Shown: in pieces, positions 35,532 through 46,910 of the stretch
Layout of the letters: the number at the start of each line of letters is the position of its first letter
Position numbering within the stretch: the first letter of the stretch is position 1
Assembly (NCBI GenBank): GCA_902603475.1
Contig: CACKUZ010000001.1
Span: 1-64,000 of the forward strand
Reading direction: 5' to 3'
DNA from: an uncultured Pelagibacteraceae bacterium
GTDB taxonomy: Bacteria > Pseudomonadota > Alphaproteobacteria > Pelagibacterales > Pelagibacteraceae
Length of the DNA stretch: 64,000 bases
Translations under genes and position numbers: made by a program
The notes under the pieces: model-generated
Database searches by the model: none
The model's input: the letters and a program-made list of their open reading frames with translations, nothing else
Told to the model about the DNA's origin: nothing

Positions 35532-35819
35532 ATGACAATAGATCTTAAAACAGTAAAACACATATCAAAATTAGCAAGGATCTCACTTGAAGAGAAAAAA
35601 GCTGAAAAATTAGCAAATGATATGAATTCTATATTTGAATTTATTGAAAAATTAAACGAGCTTAAAACAGAAAATGTTGATCCATTAACTTCTATTGCTG
35701 AAACAACTTTAAGATTTAGAGAAGATAAAATTACTAGCGATAATATAAGAGAAAAGATTCTTAAAAATTCTCCTGAAAAAAACGACGATTTTTTTGTTGT
35801 ACCGAAAGTAGTTGAGTAA
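35532..35819 (+). CDS. gatC: Asp/Glu-tRNA amidotransferase subunit C
   Basis: Start set at [21 protein letters not shown] (35532); directly upstream of gatA. Confidence 0.93.
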   Translation: MTIDLKTVKHISKLARISLEEKKAEKLANDMNSIFEFIEKLNELKTENVDPLTSIAETTLRFREDKITSDNIREKILKNSPEKNDDFFVVPKVVE

Positions 35820-37276
35820 TGACAGAAATAACATCTTTAAGTCTTTTTGAATTAATTAAAAATATTAAAGAAAAGAAAATATCATCAAATGAGGCGGCAA
35901 AATCTTTTGTTGATAGATCTGAAAAGTCAAAAAAACTAAATGTATATGTAACTGAAAATTTTGAAAATTGTCTTAAACTTTCAAAAGAATTTGATAACAA
36001 CCCAAATTTTGATTTAAAACTTCCAGGCATTCCAATTGCAGTTAAAGATTTATTTTGTACAAATGAAGTAAGAACAACTGCTGGAAGCAATATCTTAAAT
36101 AATTTTGTCCCAAGCTATGAGTCTACTGTAACAAAAAATATATGGAAAGAAGGTGGTATATTGCTTGGTAAACTTAATTGTGATGAATTTGCAATGGGCT
36201 CATCTAATGAAACAAGTTTTTTTGGTAACGTTCAAAATCCAATTGCAAAAGATTTAGTTCCTGGCGGATCATCAGGTGGTTCTTCAGCGGCTTTAGCAGC
36301 TAATTTAACACCTGTAACAATAGGTACTGACACTGGTGGATCTATTAGGCAACCAGCCTCCTTCACTGGTACTGTAGGACTAAAACCTACTTATGGCAGC
36401 TGTTCAAGATATGGAATTGTTGCTTTCGCATCGTCTCTAGATCAAGCAGGTCCAATGAGCAAAGATGTCAAAGATAGTTCCATTCTTTTAGAAGTGATCT
36501 CATCATTTGATAAAAAAGATTCAACCTCAATTGATTTTAAAAGAAATAATTATTCATCAGAGTTAACTAGAAATATTAAAGGTTTAAAAATTGGTATTCC
36601 AAAAGAATACAGAGTTGATGGGATGCCAGACGAAATTGAGAAACTTTGGGAAAAAGGTATTGAATATGCAAAAGATTGTGGAGCTGAAATAATTGATATT
36701 TCATTACCTCATACTAGCTATGCTTTGCCAACTTATTATATTGTAGCGCCAGCTGAGGCATCATCTAATTTAGCAAGATATGATGGTGTTAAATATGGTC
36801 TAAGGTCTTCCGGTAAAAGTTTAATTGATATGTATGAAAAAACCAGATCAGAAGGTTTTGGTGAAGAAGTAAAGAGAAGAATAATGATAGGAACCTATGT
36901 TTTATCATCAGGATATTATGATGCTTACTATCTTAAAGCTCAAAAGGTTAGACAATTAATTAAACAAGATTTCGATCAAGCTTATAATAAAGTAGATGCT
37001 ATTTTGACACCTTCAACACCTAGTTCTGCATTTAAAATTGGAGAAAAATCTAATGATCCAGTTTCAATGTATTTAAATGATATATTTACTGTTCCAGTAA
37101 ACCTTGCAGGTTTACCTGGAATTTCAATACCTGCAGGTGTAGATAAAAATAATTATCCATTGGGTTTACAAATAATAGGTAAACCGTTTGATGAACAAAC
37201 AGTTTTAAATATTGCTTATTCAATGGAGGAAAAAATCAATTATAAAAATAATATAACTGATTGGTGGATGAAATAA
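35819..37276 (+). CDS. gatA: Asp/Glu-tRNA amidotransferase subunit A
   Basis: [55 protein letters not shown]. Confidence 0.98.
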   Translation: MTEITSLSLFELIKNIKEKKISSNEAAKSFVDRSEKSKKLNVYVTENFENCLKLSKEFDNNPNFDLKLPGIPIAVKDLFCTNEVRTTAGSNILNNFVPSYESTVTKNIWKEGGILLGKLNCDEFAMGSSNETSFFGNVQNPIAKDLVPGGSSGGSSAALAANLTPVTIGTDTGGSIRQPASFTGTVGLKPTYGSCSRYGIVAFASSLDQAGPMSKDVKDSSILLEVISSFDKKDSTSIDFKRNNYSSELTRNIKGLKIGIPKEYRVDGMPDEIEKLWEKGIEYAKDCGAEIIDISLPHTSYALPTYYIVAPAEASSNLARYDGVKYGLRSSGKSLIDMYEKTRSEGFGEEVKRRIMIGTYVLSSGYYDAYYLKAQKVRQLIKQDFDQAYNKVDAILTPSTPSSAFKIGEKSNDPVSMYLNDIFTVPVNLAGLPGISIPAGVDKNNYPLGLQIIGKPFDEQTVLNIAYSMEEKINYKNNITDWWMK

Positions 37277-38751
37277 TGTCTAAAAATAATTCTGAATATT
37301 TAATTGAAAGAAATGATAATGTTTATGAAGTTGTTATAGGACTTGAAGTTCATGCTCAAGTAACATCAGATTCAAAGCTTTTTTCATCTTCTTCTACAAA
37401 ATTTGGTGCCGAACCTAATACTCAAGTAAGCTTAGTTGATGCAGCTTTTCCAGGCATGCTGCCAGTAATAAATGAATTTTGTGTTAAACAAGCCATAAAA
37501 ACTGGTATTGGTTTAAAAGCTAAGATTAATAATAAGTCTGTTTTTGATAGAAAGAATTATTTTTATGCAGATTTACCTCAGGGTTATCAAATTTCACAAT
37601 ATAAATACCCCATTGTGGGTGAGGGTAATGTTATTTTGGATATGCCCGAAGGTCAAAAACAAGTTGGAATAGAAAGATTACATTTAGAGCAGGATGCAGG
37701 AAAAAGTATTCATGATGTTGATCCGAGTAACACACTAGTTGATCTTAATAGATCGGGTGTAGCCTTAATGGAGATTGTTAGTAAGCCTGATCTAAGATCA
37801 CCAGATGAAGTGAATGCTTATATAAAAAAACTTAGATCTATTATGAGATATTTAGGAACTTGCGATGGGAACATGCAAGAAGGATCATTAAGAGCTGATG
37901 TTAATGTGTCTGTAAGAATAAAAGGCTCAACAAATTTAGGAACAAGATGTGAAATAAAAAATGTTAATTCTATAAAATTTATGCAAATGGCAATTATTTA
38001 TGAAGCAAATAGACAAGTTGATTTAATAGAAGAAGGTGTAGAAATAGATCAAGAAACAAGGCTTTTTGATACAAAAAAAAATGAAACAAGATCAATGAGG
38101 TCAAAAGAAGATGCTCATGATTATAGATATTTTCCAGATCCAGATTTACTTCCATTAGAAATTACGGATGAATTTATTGATTTACTAAAATCTGAAATCC
38201 CTGAATTACCAGATGACAAAAAGAAAAGGTTTATTGATGAATTTAAAGTGTCACCTTATGAAGCAACAATATTGGTCTCTGATATTGATACAGCTAAATA
38301 TTTTGAAGAAGTTGTTGCCAAAATGGGTAAAAACCGTGATATGAAATTAGCAGTAAATTGGATTACAGGAGAATTATTTGCTGTTTTAAATAATAAAAAT
38401 ATTGAAATTGCTCAAAGTCCCATAAGTGCAAAAAATTTAGCAAAATTGATTAATTTAATTAAAAATGGAACAATCTCAGGAAAAATTGCTAAGACAATAT
38501 TTGAACTAATGTTGGATGGTGACATAGATCCTCAAATAATTGTTGAGGAAAAAGGGTTAAAGCAAGAAAGTGATCCTAAGGCACTAGAGGCATTAATTGA
38601 TAAAATAATCAATGATAACAGAGAAAAAGCCATTGAGTATAAACAAGGAAAAGAAAAGCTATTTGGTTTCTTTGTGGGCCAAGCAATGAAAGCTTCTGGT
38701 GGAAAAGCTAACCCTCAATTAATTAACGAAATATTAAAGAAGAAACTTTAA
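37276..38751 (+). CDS. gatB: Asp/Glu-tRNA amidotransferase subunit B
   Basis: Start set at 37276 (TAATG overlap with gatA); [37 protein letters not shown]. Confidence 0.97.
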   Translation: MSKNNSEYLIERNDNVYEVVIGLEVHAQVTSDSKLFSSSSTKFGAEPNTQVSLVDAAFPGMLPVINEFCVKQAIKTGIGLKAKINNKSVFDRKNYFYADLPQGYQISQYKYPIVGEGNVILDMPEGQKQVGIERLHLEQDAGKSIHDVDPSNTLVDLNRSGVALMEIVSKPDLRSPDEVNAYIKKLRSIMRYLGTCDGNMQEGSLRADVNVSVRIKGSTNLGTRCEIKNVNSIKFMQMAIIYEANRQVDLIEEGVEIDQETRLFDTKKNETRSMRSKEDAHDYRYFPDPDLLPLEITDEFIDLLKSEIPELPDDKKKRFIDEFKVSPYEATILVSDIDTAKYFEEVVAKMGKNRDMKLAVNWITGELFAVLNNKNIEIAQSPISAKNLAKLINLIKNGTISGKIAKTIFELMLDGDIDPQIIVEEKGLKQESDPKALEALIDKIINDNREKAIEYKQGKEKLFGFFVGQAMKASGGKANPQLINEILKKKL

Positions 38752-38789
38752 TTTTAACGAAACCTATAGTCATTATATAATTAAAATAG

Positions 38790-39440
38790 ATGGGTAAGAA
38801 TATAGAAATTTCTGAAAAAATAGAAAAATATATTAATAATTTTAGTTTTAAACTTAACTCAGTTCAAAAAGAAATTATAGATTATAATAATACCCTTGGA
38901 AATGAAAAGAGAATGCAAGTAGCAATATCTCAATGTCATTTTCTCCATTTAATAATAAAAATATCTAATATAAAAAATGTGCTTGAGATTGGAACTTTTA
39001 CTGGTTTAAGTGCACTTTCGATTGCTCTTGCACTTCCTGATGATGGAAAGCTTACAGCACTTGATAAAGACAAAGAGACAAACAAGATTGCGGTAAGTTT
39101 TTTTAAGAAAGCTAATCAAGATAAAAAAATTCAAACGATTATAAAACCTGCGCTAGATAGTTTGGACGAATTAAAAAAACAAAGATATGATATGGTTTTT
39201 ATTGATGCTGATAAGCTTAACTATAAAGAATATTATGAAAAATCGTTAAAGATAATAAAAAAAGGTGGTTTGATCATTATTGATAATGTTTTATGGCATG
39301 GAGAAGTTGCAGATGAAGATAATATGGATAAATTTACATTAAACATTAGAGAATTAAATGAGCATGTATCAACTGATAAAAGGGTAGAACAAATAATTAT
39401 TCCATTAGGAGATGGAATGACTGTTTGTAGGGTTTTATAA
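38790..39440 (+). CDS. SAM-dependent O-methyltransferase (COMT/caffeoyl-CoA type)
   Basis: NVLEIGTFTGLSALSIALALPDDGKLTALDKD; YDMVFIDADKLNYKEYYE; IIIDNVLWHGEV. Confidence 0.85.
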   Translation: MGKNIEISEKIEKYINNFSFKLNSVQKEIIDYNNTLGNEKRMQVAISQCHFLHLIIKISNIKNVLEIGTFTGLSALSIALALPDDGKLTALDKDKETNKIAVSFFKKANQDKKIQTIIKPALDSLDELKKQRYDMVFIDADKLNYKEYYEKSLKIIKKGGLIIIDNVLWHGEVADEDNMDKFTLNIRELNEHVSTDKRVEQIIIPLGDGMTVCRVL

Positions 39441-40342
39441 TGTTCAATATTTTTGGTTTTTATAAATTTAAAAAACTTAATAATCTTAAAAAATTAAAAA
39501 AAAGATTAGAAAATAATCTTAAAGATTATGAAATTAGAGGAACAATAATAATTTCATCCGAAGGTGTTAATGGAACAATTTCAGATAAAAAAAATAACCT
39601 TTCAAAACTCAATAAACTTCTAAAAAAAATATTAGCTATAAAAAAATTTAATTCAGAAAATAATTCTAATAGTAAATTTAATCCATTTCATAAACTTAAA
39701 ATTAAAATCAAAAAGGAAGTTGTTCCAATGGGTTTTAAAGTTAAAAACTACAATTATCCTAAGAACAACCTAAATCCAAGGGAATGGAATAAAATAATTA
39801 AAAAAAAGGACACAGTTTTGATAGATGCACGGAAATCTTTTGAGTATGATGTGGGTACTTTTAAAAAATCTTTAAATCCAAATTTAGAAAACTTTCGCGA
39901 ATTTCCTAAATATTTAAATCAATTTAAAAATAGCGAAAGTATAGCAATGTTTTGTACAGGTGGTATCAGGTGCGAAAAAGCAAATGTTTATTTGAAAAAA
40001 AAAGGATTTAAAAATGTATATGTTTTAAAAGGCGGAATTATCAACTATCTTAATAATATTAATAAAAAAAATAGTCAATGGAACGGCGAATGTTTTGTTT
40101 TTGATAATAGAGTTTCAGTAAAACATGGTTTAAAGCAAGGAAGTTATTCAATTTGTAGCGGTTGCAGAAAACCTCTTTCTATCAAAGAAAAAAAATCTTC
40201 TAAATATTTAGAAGGCATTCATTGTCCAAAATGTCACGATTATTTAACTGATGATCAAAAATCAAGATTTGCAATGAGACAAAAGCAAATAATACTTGCA
40301 AAAAAAACTGGCAAGAGACATATCTTTAAAAAAGAATATTAA
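39440..40342 (+). CDS. trhO: rhodanese-domain tRNA uridine(34) hydroxylase, TrhO/YceA-like
   Basis: EGVNGTISDKK; VLIDARKSFEYDVGTFKKSLNP; FCTGGIRCEKANVYLKKKGF; Cys-rich C-terminus. Confidence 0.85.
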   Translation: MFNIFGFYKFKKLNNLKKLKKRLENNLKDYEIRGTIIISSEGVNGTISDKKNNLSKLNKLLKKILAIKKFNSENNSNSKFNPFHKLKIKIKKEVVPMGFKVKNYNYPKNNLNPREWNKIIKKKDTVLIDARKSFEYDVGTFKKSLNPNLENFREFPKYLNQFKNSESIAMFCTGGIRCEKANVYLKKKGFKNVYVLKGGIINYLNNINKKNSQWNGECFVFDNRVSVKHGLKQGSYSICSGCRKPLSIKEKKSSKYLEGIHCPKCHDYLTDDQKSRFAMRQKQIILAKKTGKRHIFKKEY

Positions 40343-40358
40343 TTAAATTATAATTTTT

Positions 40359-41720
40359 ATGGATTTGCTTAAAGAAAATATACCTTTACTTGTTAGAAAA
40401 CTTGCAATTCCAGCAAGTGTAGGTACGCTTTTTCAAACATTATACAATATTGTCGATACTTTTTATTCAGGATTAATCTCGCCAGAAGCACTTTCTGCGC
40501 TCAGTAAATCATTTCCAATATATTTTATTATTGTAGCAACATCTATTGGAGTAACAGTTGCGGGAACTTCCTTAATAGGGAATAGCATTGGAGAAAAAAA
40601 TGAAAAAAATGTATCTTATTATTTCACTCATATTATTATCTATGGACTGATCATATCAGTTTTTATTACATGCATAGGTTTATATTTTGCTGAAAAGGTT
40701 TTTAACATAATGGGTTCAAATGAGGAAATTACAAATTTAGGACTTCAATATACAAATATTATGTTTTATGGGTCATTTCTTTTTTTTCTTGTTGTATCAC
40801 TTAACTCTTTATTACATGCAGAAGGAGATACAAAAACATACAGAAATGTTTTGGTTTTAAGTTTTTTGCTAAATATAATTTTAAATCCTATCTTAATATT
40901 TGGGTTTTTATTTATTCCAGCAATGGGAATGATGGGAATAGGCTTATCAACAATTATTGCGCAATTAATCGCATTTCTTATTATTCTTTTTAAAGTTTTA
41001 CAAAACCCACGAGTTAAAAAAATTACAATTGAATTTTTTAAAGTAAAATTAATTTTTTTAAAAAATATATTATTTCAATCAATGCCAATATCAATTGCAA
41101 TATGTGGATATGCAGTTGCTGCTACATTTATATTTACTTATGTTGGTCAGACAAATGAACTAGCAGTTGCTGGTTATGGTGCAGCTACGAGAATAGAACA
41201 GGTTGTTTTACTGCCAATACTGGGAATAAATACTGCAATAATCTCAATTATAGCTCAAAACTATGGTGCAAATAATTTTGATAGAGTTAAAGAAACTTAC
41301 TTCGTTTCAATTAAATATGGGCTTTTCTTAATGGTTTTTTCAGGAATATTAGTTTATTTAACAGCTGATATAGTTCCAAGATTTTTTTCTAGCAACGAAG
41401 TGGTATTAGAATATGGAAGAAGGTATTTAAAAATTGCAGCGTTTATATTGCCAGCTTACCCAATTTTCTTTTTATCAAATGGTTTTTTTATGGGATTAAA
41501 AAAATCTAATTATGCAATGATAAATAATATGTTGCGAAATGTTCTTGTTCCAATATGTGTTTTTTACTTAGCCAAATATCTATCTGCAGATTTTGATAGT
41601 TTCTTTTGGTTGTGGTTTATTTTTCAATGGACGCTTTCGATACTATTATTTAGTTATGTGAGTTATTATATTAAAAAAAAATTAGATAAACCTAGAGCTA
41701 TCCTTAATCCACAACCATAA
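40359..41720 (+). CDS. MATE family efflux transporter
   Basis: About 12 hydrophobic segments; PASVGTLFQTLYNIVDTFYSGLIS; AVAGYGAATRIEQ. Confidence 0.88.
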   Translation: MDLLKENIPLLVRKLAIPASVGTLFQTLYNIVDTFYSGLISPEALSALSKSFPIYFIIVATSIGVTVAGTSLIGNSIGEKNEKNVSYYFTHIIIYGLIISVFITCIGLYFAEKVFNIMGSNEEITNLGLQYTNIMFYGSFLFFLVVSLNSLLHAEGDTKTYRNVLVLSFLLNIILNPILIFGFLFIPAMGMMGIGLSTIIAQLIAFLIILFKVLQNPRVKKITIEFFKVKLIFLKNILFQSMPISIAICGYAVAATFIFTYVGQTNELAVAGYGAATRIEQVVLLPILGINTAIISIIAQNYGANNFDRVKETYFVSIKYGLFLMVFSGILVYLTADIVPRFFSSNEVVLEYGRRYLKIAAFILPAYPIFFLSNGFFMGLKKSNYAMINNMLRNVLVPICVFYLAKYLSADFDSFFWLWFIFQWTLSILLFSYVSYYIKKKLDKPRAILNPQP

Positions 41721-42227
41721 TTCTTCTGAGAAGGATCTTCTTACAAAAAGATTAATTTCATTAATCTCTTTATGGTGGATAATCACATCTGTATGGTTTA
41801 ACAGAGTTTGGGTAACTGAATTTTTAGTTTTTTTGAAATTGTTAAAATTAAATGGCGATCCAGACGAAAGAAGATCAAAAGTTTTATTTCCTTTAATATT
41901 AATACAAATCCATTGATTTGAAACATCAACGACTGAACCAAAATTGAATTTTGAAATTTCATTAAAAAGATTATTGAATAATTGTCGATCTTCACCAACA
42001 AAATATACTAACCATTCGTCTGTACTTAGCCACAGCGTATTATATTGTTGATTTGATGAACTTGTATTCGGCTCAATAGGTAAAATTATAGATAAGATTT
42101 TTCCTATTTTGGTAAAAAATTCTTTCTTTTTTCCTCTTAAATTTATTTTTACAATTGGTTCAGATAAGGAAATTTCGAGACCTTCAAATGAACTTTTTTC
42201 AAATTTAGGATATTCTTGATTAAGCAT
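41682..42227 (-). CDS. soxG: sarcosine oxidase gamma subunit
   Basis: LWLSTDEWLVYF; terminal gene of soxBDAG order. Confidence 0.88.
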   Translation of the reverse strand: MLNQEYPKFEKSSFEGLEISLSEPIVKINLRGKKKEFFTKIGKILSIILPIEPNTSSSNQQYNTLWLSTDEWLVYFVGEDRQLFNNLFNEISKFNFGSVVDVSNQWICINIKGNKTFDLLSSGSPFNFNNFKKTKNSVTQTLLNHTDVIIHHKEINEINLFVRRSFSEELWLWIKDSSRFI

Positions 42228-45222
42228 TAATCCTCTTATTTTCTTTATCTAGAAAAACTGTGTCAGACACTATTACATTTATGCTTTTATTTTCCATTGG
42301 TACAATAAGTTTTTGGCCATGCATTTTTTTTCCACTTTTAACTACAGCAAGTGCAATTGATTTATTTAAATTTGGGCTAAAGTAACTCGATGTTACATGT
42401 CCAATCATTTCTATTGGTTTTTTGTTCATATCAGAAACAATCTGGGCTCCTTCTTCTAAAACTTCATTTGGATCATCTGTGAGTAATCCTACAAGTTGTT
42501 TTCTATCTTCTCTTATAGTATCGCTTCTATAAAGAGATCTTTTTCCAATAAAATCGTATTTTTTCTTGCTAACTATCCAGTCCATTTGAAGGTCGATTGG
42601 TGTCATGGTACCATCTGTATCTTGACCAACAATAATAAAACCCTTTTCAGCTCTTAATAAATGCATTGTTTCTGTTCCGTAAGGAGTAATTTTAAATTCT
42701 TTTCCTACCTCAATGCATTTCTCCCATAACGATTTTCCGTATTTTGACTCTATATTAATTTCATAACTAAGTTCACCAGTAAAACTTATTCTCATTATTC
42801 TACAATTAATCTCATCAATTTTAGCATTTTGGTAAGACATATGTGGAAAAGCCTCATCACTAAAATCTTTATCAGGAAATATTTTGGTTAATATTTTTTT
42901 AGAGTTTGGACCACATATACTTACTGTCGAGTAGTGGTCAGTGACTGAAGTTAAATAAACATCTAACTCAGGCCACTCTGTTTGTAAATAATCTTCAAGT
43001 TTTGAAAGAACATTCGCTGCTCCACCTGTTGTTGTGGTCATTAAGTAATGATTTTCACCTAATCTTGTCGTAACACCATCATCATAAACCATGCCATCTT
43101 CATTTAACATCAATCCATATCTGCATTTTCCAATTCCTAATTTTGACCATGCATTTGTGTAAACTCTATTTAAAAATTCAGATGCGTCAGTTCCTTGAAT
43201 ATCTATTTTTCCAAGTGTAGAAGCATCTAAAATTCCGGCACTATCTCTAGCTGCCTTACTTTCTCTTTGAACAGCATCATGAAGACCTTCGTTATTAATA
43301 GGGTAGTACCAAGGCCTTTTCCATTGTCCAACATTTTCGAATTTAGCATTATTTTCACTATGCCATTCATGAATTGACGTTTTTCTTATAATATCAAAAA
43401 ATTTACCTACACTTCTTCCAACTATTGACCCAAAAGTTAATGGTGTAAACGGTGGTCTAAATGTTGTTGTTCCTAATGTACCCATTTTAACACCAGCAGT
43501 ATCTGCAATAATCCCCAATGCATGCATGTTGGATAGTTTACCCTGATCAGTTGCCATACCAGTTGTTGTGTAACGTTTTACATGTTCAATAGATTTAAAA
43601 CCTTCTCTAAGTGCAAGCTTTATATCTTTTGCAGTAGAGTCATTTTGAAAATCAATAAAAGATTTGCATTTACCCTCTGATATATAATTTGGTAGTAGCC
43701 ATATATTTCTTTTATCTAATTCTTTTGAGTTTAGCACAGAAGTGTTGTCAAATTCAGTTTCGCTGACCTTCAAAAAATTCTTCACCTTTTTATTTGTATT
43801 ATTAATTATTTCTTCAAGTTCAAAGTCACCATTACATGAACCAACATTAATATGATTTTCGTCGATTTCAGTTGGTATAAAAGTTTGATCATTTTCTCTA
43901 AAATCTAATTTTCCACCAGATTGAGTATGCATGTGAACCATTGGTGTCCAACCTCCACTTACTGCTAAGCAATCACAGTTCATTCTATTTTTATCTCCAA
44001 CAATATTTGATCCATCTTCTGATAAATTCATTATCTCAATAGAATTTATTTTTCTATGACCAAAAGTGTTAACTATTGTTGAGTTCCAATAGATTTTAAT
44101 TCCAAGTTTTTCAGCATTTTTAACAATTTTGGAATTAGATTTTTTTCTTATATCTATTATTTCGACAGATATTCCTTTTTCTCTCATTGAAACAGCTGTT
44201 TCGTAAGCACTATCATTATTAGTAAATATCACATTATTAAATCCACAAGATACACCATAAAAATCTAAATATTTTTTTACAGAGTTAGCAAGCATTATTC
44301 CTGGTCTATCGTTATTATTAAATATAAGGGGTCTTTCAATAGCACCTGTTGCTACTATTACTTTATGAGCTCTAATTTTCCATAATCTCTGTCTGATGTC
44401 ACCATTTCTTTTGTCCAATGGTAGGTGGTCTGAAATATTTTGTTTTGCTAAGAGGTAATTATAACTATGATAAGCTGCTAAGCTTGTTCTAGTTTTGATT
44501 GTTAAATTATCTAATTTTTTAAGTTCTTCTATCTCCTCATCTATCCATTCACCAGAATATTTAGCATTAATTTTATAATTTTCATTCTTTTGAAATATTG
44601 TTGATCCTCCAAGAATATTTTTATCTTCAATCAATATTGTTTTTAAATTGTTTTTAGCAGCAATTTTTGATGCTATAATTCCAGAAATACCACCACCTAT
44701 AATTAATACATCACAATGAACATGTTTATGGTCATACAATTCAGGATCGGGTTTTGTTGGTGATTTCCCTAGTCCCGCAGACATTCTTATTAATGGCTCA
44801 TAAATTTTTTTCCAGAAACTTTTAGGCCACATAAAAGTCTTATAATAAAAACCTGCAGGTATAAATGGAGATATAAAATTGTTAATTCCTCCTATATCAA
44901 AATTAACACTGGGCCAACAATTTTGACTTGAGGCTTTTAAACCTTCATACAATTCAATCTCTGTGGCTCTAACATTAGGTTCTGTTAAATCTGTATCTTC
45001 GTTTATTTGACATATCGCATTAGGTTCTTCGGATCCACTAGACATTATCCCTCTTGGTCGGTGATATTTAAAGCTTCTACCAACTAAATGTACTCCATTT
45101 GAAAGCAGGGCAGATGCCAAAGTATCACCGTCAAAACCGTGATAAGATTTTCCATCAAAATGGAATGAAACTGTTTTAGTTTGATCTACATGTTTTGTCT
45201 TATTTACTCTGTATTTCATCAT
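42220..45222 (-). CDS. soxA: sarcosine oxidase alpha subunit
   Basis: 1000 aa; FDGKSYHGFDGDTLASALLSNGVHLVGRSFKYHRPRGI; FAD motif VLIIGGGISGIIASKIA; C-terminal GcvT-like domain. Confidence 0.95.
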   Translation of the reverse strand: MMKYRVNKTKHVDQTKTVSFHFDGKSYHGFDGDTLASALLSNGVHLVGRSFKYHRPRGIMSSGSEEPNAICQINEDTDLTEPNVRATEIELYEGLKASSQNCWPSVNFDIGGINNFISPFIPAGFYYKTFMWPKSFWKKIYEPLIRMSAGLGKSPTKPDPELYDHKHVHCDVLIIGGGISGIIASKIAAKNNLKTILIEDKNILGGSTIFQKNENYKINAKYSGEWIDEEIEELKKLDNLTIKTRTSLAAYHSYNYLLAKQNISDHLPLDKRNGDIRQRLWKIRAHKVIVATGAIERPLIFNNNDRPGIMLANSVKKYLDFYGVSCGFNNVIFTNNDSAYETAVSMREKGISVEIIDIRKKSNSKIVKNAEKLGIKIYWNSTIVNTFGHRKINSIEIMNLSEDGSNIVGDKNRMNCDCLAVSGGWTPMVHMHTQSGGKLDFRENDQTFIPTEIDENHINVGSCNGDFELEEIINNTNKKVKNFLKVSETEFDNTSVLNSKELDKRNIWLLPNYISEGKCKSFIDFQNDSTAKDIKLALREGFKSIEHVKRYTTTGMATDQGKLSNMHALGIIADTAGVKMGTLGTTTFRPPFTPLTFGSIVGRSVGKFFDIIRKTSIHEWHSENNAKFENVGQWKRPWYYPINNEGLHDAVQRESKAARDSAGILDASTLGKIDIQGTDASEFLNRVYTNAWSKLGIGKCRYGLMLNEDGMVYDDGVTTRLGENHYLMTTTTGGAANVLSKLEDYLQTEWPELDVYLTSVTDHYSTVSICGPNSKKILTKIFPDKDFSDEAFPHMSYQNAKIDEINCRIMRISFTGELSYEINIESKYGKSLWEKCIEVGKEFKITPYGTETMHLLRAEKGFIIVGQDTDGTMTPIDLQMDWIVSKKKYDFIGKRSLYRSDTIREDRKQLVGLLTDDPNEVLEEGAQIVSDMNKKPIEMIGHVTSSYFSPNLNKSIALAVVKSGKKMHGQKLIVPMENKSINVIVSDTVFLDKENKRINA

Positions 45223-45498
45223 TTATTCTATCGGTGGTTTTTCGCCCATTTTATAAACCGCATGTATTTTGTCATTTGATGTGTCTCTAACCATATTAAA
45301 CCATTTCCTACATCCATGAGCATGGTTCCATCTTTCGAACTGAATTCCTTTAATATTCTTTCTCATAAATAGATATTCTGCCCATTGATCATCACTTAGC
45401 TCAGTTGGTTGTTTGGGTCTAACTATGTGAGCTTCACCTCCGCATGAAAATTCACTTTGGTCTCTTTCACCACAATATGGACAATTTATTAAAAACAT
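45223..45498 (-). CDS. soxD: sarcosine oxidase delta subunit
   Basis: CPYCGERDQSEFSCGGEAHIVRP; WNHAHGCRKWFNMVRDT. Confidence 0.94.
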   Translation of the reverse strand: MFLINCPYCGERDQSEFSCGGEAHIVRPKQPTELSDDQWAEYLFMRKNIKGIQFERWNHAHGCRKWFNMVRDTSNDKIHAVYKMGEKPPIE

Positions 45499-46751
45499 TA
45501 GTGTGCCACAGCGGCTGCACCATGTTCGTCAACTAGATCTCCACTTACAAATCTGTTTAGATTAAATGCTGCATTTAATTCATGTGGTTCATTATTAGCA
45601 ATAGTGTGTGCAAATAAATCACCAGATCCAGGTGTTGCTTTAAAACCTCCTGTGCCCCAACCACAGTTAAAATAGAGTCCTTTTATATTTGTTTTACTAA
45701 TTATTGGACTTGCATCAGGACATATATCAACAATTCCACCCCATTGTCTCAACATTTTCATTCGGCTAAAAATAGGGTACAGCTCCAATATTGCTTTTAA
45801 TGTTCCTTCAACAACATCGTGACTACCTCTTTGAGTATAAGAAACATAAGCGTCCGTTCCAGCGCCAATTACTAGTTCACCTTTATCAGACTGACTAACA
45901 TATGCATGTACAGCGTTGGACATTACTACAGTATCAATTATTGGTTTGACTGGTTCTGAAACTAATGCCTGTAAAGGTTTGCTTTCCAGTGGCAATCTTA
46001 ATCCTGCCATGTTAGCAATTACACTCGAGTGTCCTGCTGCAACAACACCAATTTTTTTTGTTTTAATAAATCCTTTTGATGTTTCAACACCTTCAACTTG
46101 ATCTCCATTTCTTTTTATACCTTTAACTTCACAATTTTGTATTATATCAACTCCCATTTCATCTGCACCTCTTGCATAACCCCATGCAACAGCATCATGT
46201 CTAGCAGTTCCCGCTCTTCTTTGTAATGTTCCACCAAGAACAGGGTATCTTATATCTGGAGAAGTATTTATTATTGGACAAAATTCTTTTACTTGATTTG
46301 TACTTAACCACACTGCATCAATACCATTAAGTCTGTTTGCGTGTGTTCTTCTTTTTAAATCTCTTACATCTTGAAGGTTATGAGCTAAATTCATAACTCC
46401 TCTTTGACTGAACATAACATTGTAATTTAATTCTTGAGATAAATTTTCCCAAATTTTTAATGCATGGTCGTATAATCCAGCACTTGCATCCCACAAATAA
46501 TTTGATCTAATAATTGTAGTATTTCTTCCTGTATTACCTCCACCAATCCAGCCTTTTTCTAACACAGCAATATTTCTCATGTTATGCTTTTTAGCTAGGT
46601 AGTAAGCTGTTGCTAAACCGTGGCCACCACCACCAATTATAATAGCTTCATATTCTCTTTTTGGCTCAGGATCTCCCCAAGCTTGCTTCCAGTTTTCATG
46701 CTGCGAAAAAGCATTTTTAATTAGTGAGAATATCGAATATTTGTTTTTCAT
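45498..46751 (-). CDS. soxB: sarcosine oxidase beta subunit
   Basis: [53 protein letters not shown]. Confidence 0.96.
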   Translation of the reverse strand: MKNKYSIFSLIKNAFSQHENWKQAWGDPEPKREYEAIIIGGGGHGLATAYYLAKKHNMRNIAVLEKGWIGGGNTGRNTTIIRSNYLWDASAGLYDHALKIWENLSQELNYNVMFSQRGVMNLAHNLQDVRDLKRRTHANRLNGIDAVWLSTNQVKEFCPIINTSPDIRYPVLGGTLQRRAGTARHDAVAWGYARGADEMGVDIIQNCEVKGIKRNGDQVEGVETSKGFIKTKKIGVVAAGHSSVIANMAGLRLPLESKPLQALVSEPVKPIIDTVVMSNAVHAYVSQSDKGELVIGAGTDAYVSYTQRGSHDVVEGTLKAILELYPIFSRMKMLRQWGGIVDICPDASPIISKTNIKGLYFNCGWGTGGFKATPGSGDLFAHTIANNEPHELNAAFNLNRFVSGDLVDEHGAAAVAH

Positions 46752-46776
46752 AATTGCCAGAAATTACTTGATTAAT

Positions 46777-46790
46777 ATTGAATATTCAAT
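46777..46790. promoter_or_regulatory. candidate operator: perfect 14-bp palindrome ATTGAATATTCAAT
   Basis: Self-complementary sequence in the 64-bp gap between divergent soxB and tRNA-Ser. Confidence 0.35.
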
Positions 46791-46806
46791 GATTTCAAGT
46801 TACACA
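46778..46806 (+). promoter_or_regulatory. candidate promoter of tRNA-Ser
   Basis: TTGAAT (46778-46783), 17-nt spacer, TACACA (46801-46806), 9 nt before the tRNA 5' end. Confidence 0.35.
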
Positions 46807-46815
46807 TCTACGTAC

Positions 46816-46910
46816 GGAAGGATGGGTGAGCTGGTTGAAACCAGCGGTTTGCTAAACCGCCGTACGCTTGAAAAGGTGTACCGAGGGTTCGAATCCCTCT
46901 CCTTCCGCCA
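46816..46910 (+). tRNA. tRNA-Ser(GCU), CCA encoded
   Basis: GGAAGGA/TCCTTCC acceptor stem, anticodon stem GCGGT-TTGCTAA-ACCGC (anticodon 46851-46853), long variable arm, GGTTCGAATCC T-loop, terminal GCCA. Confidence 0.97.
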
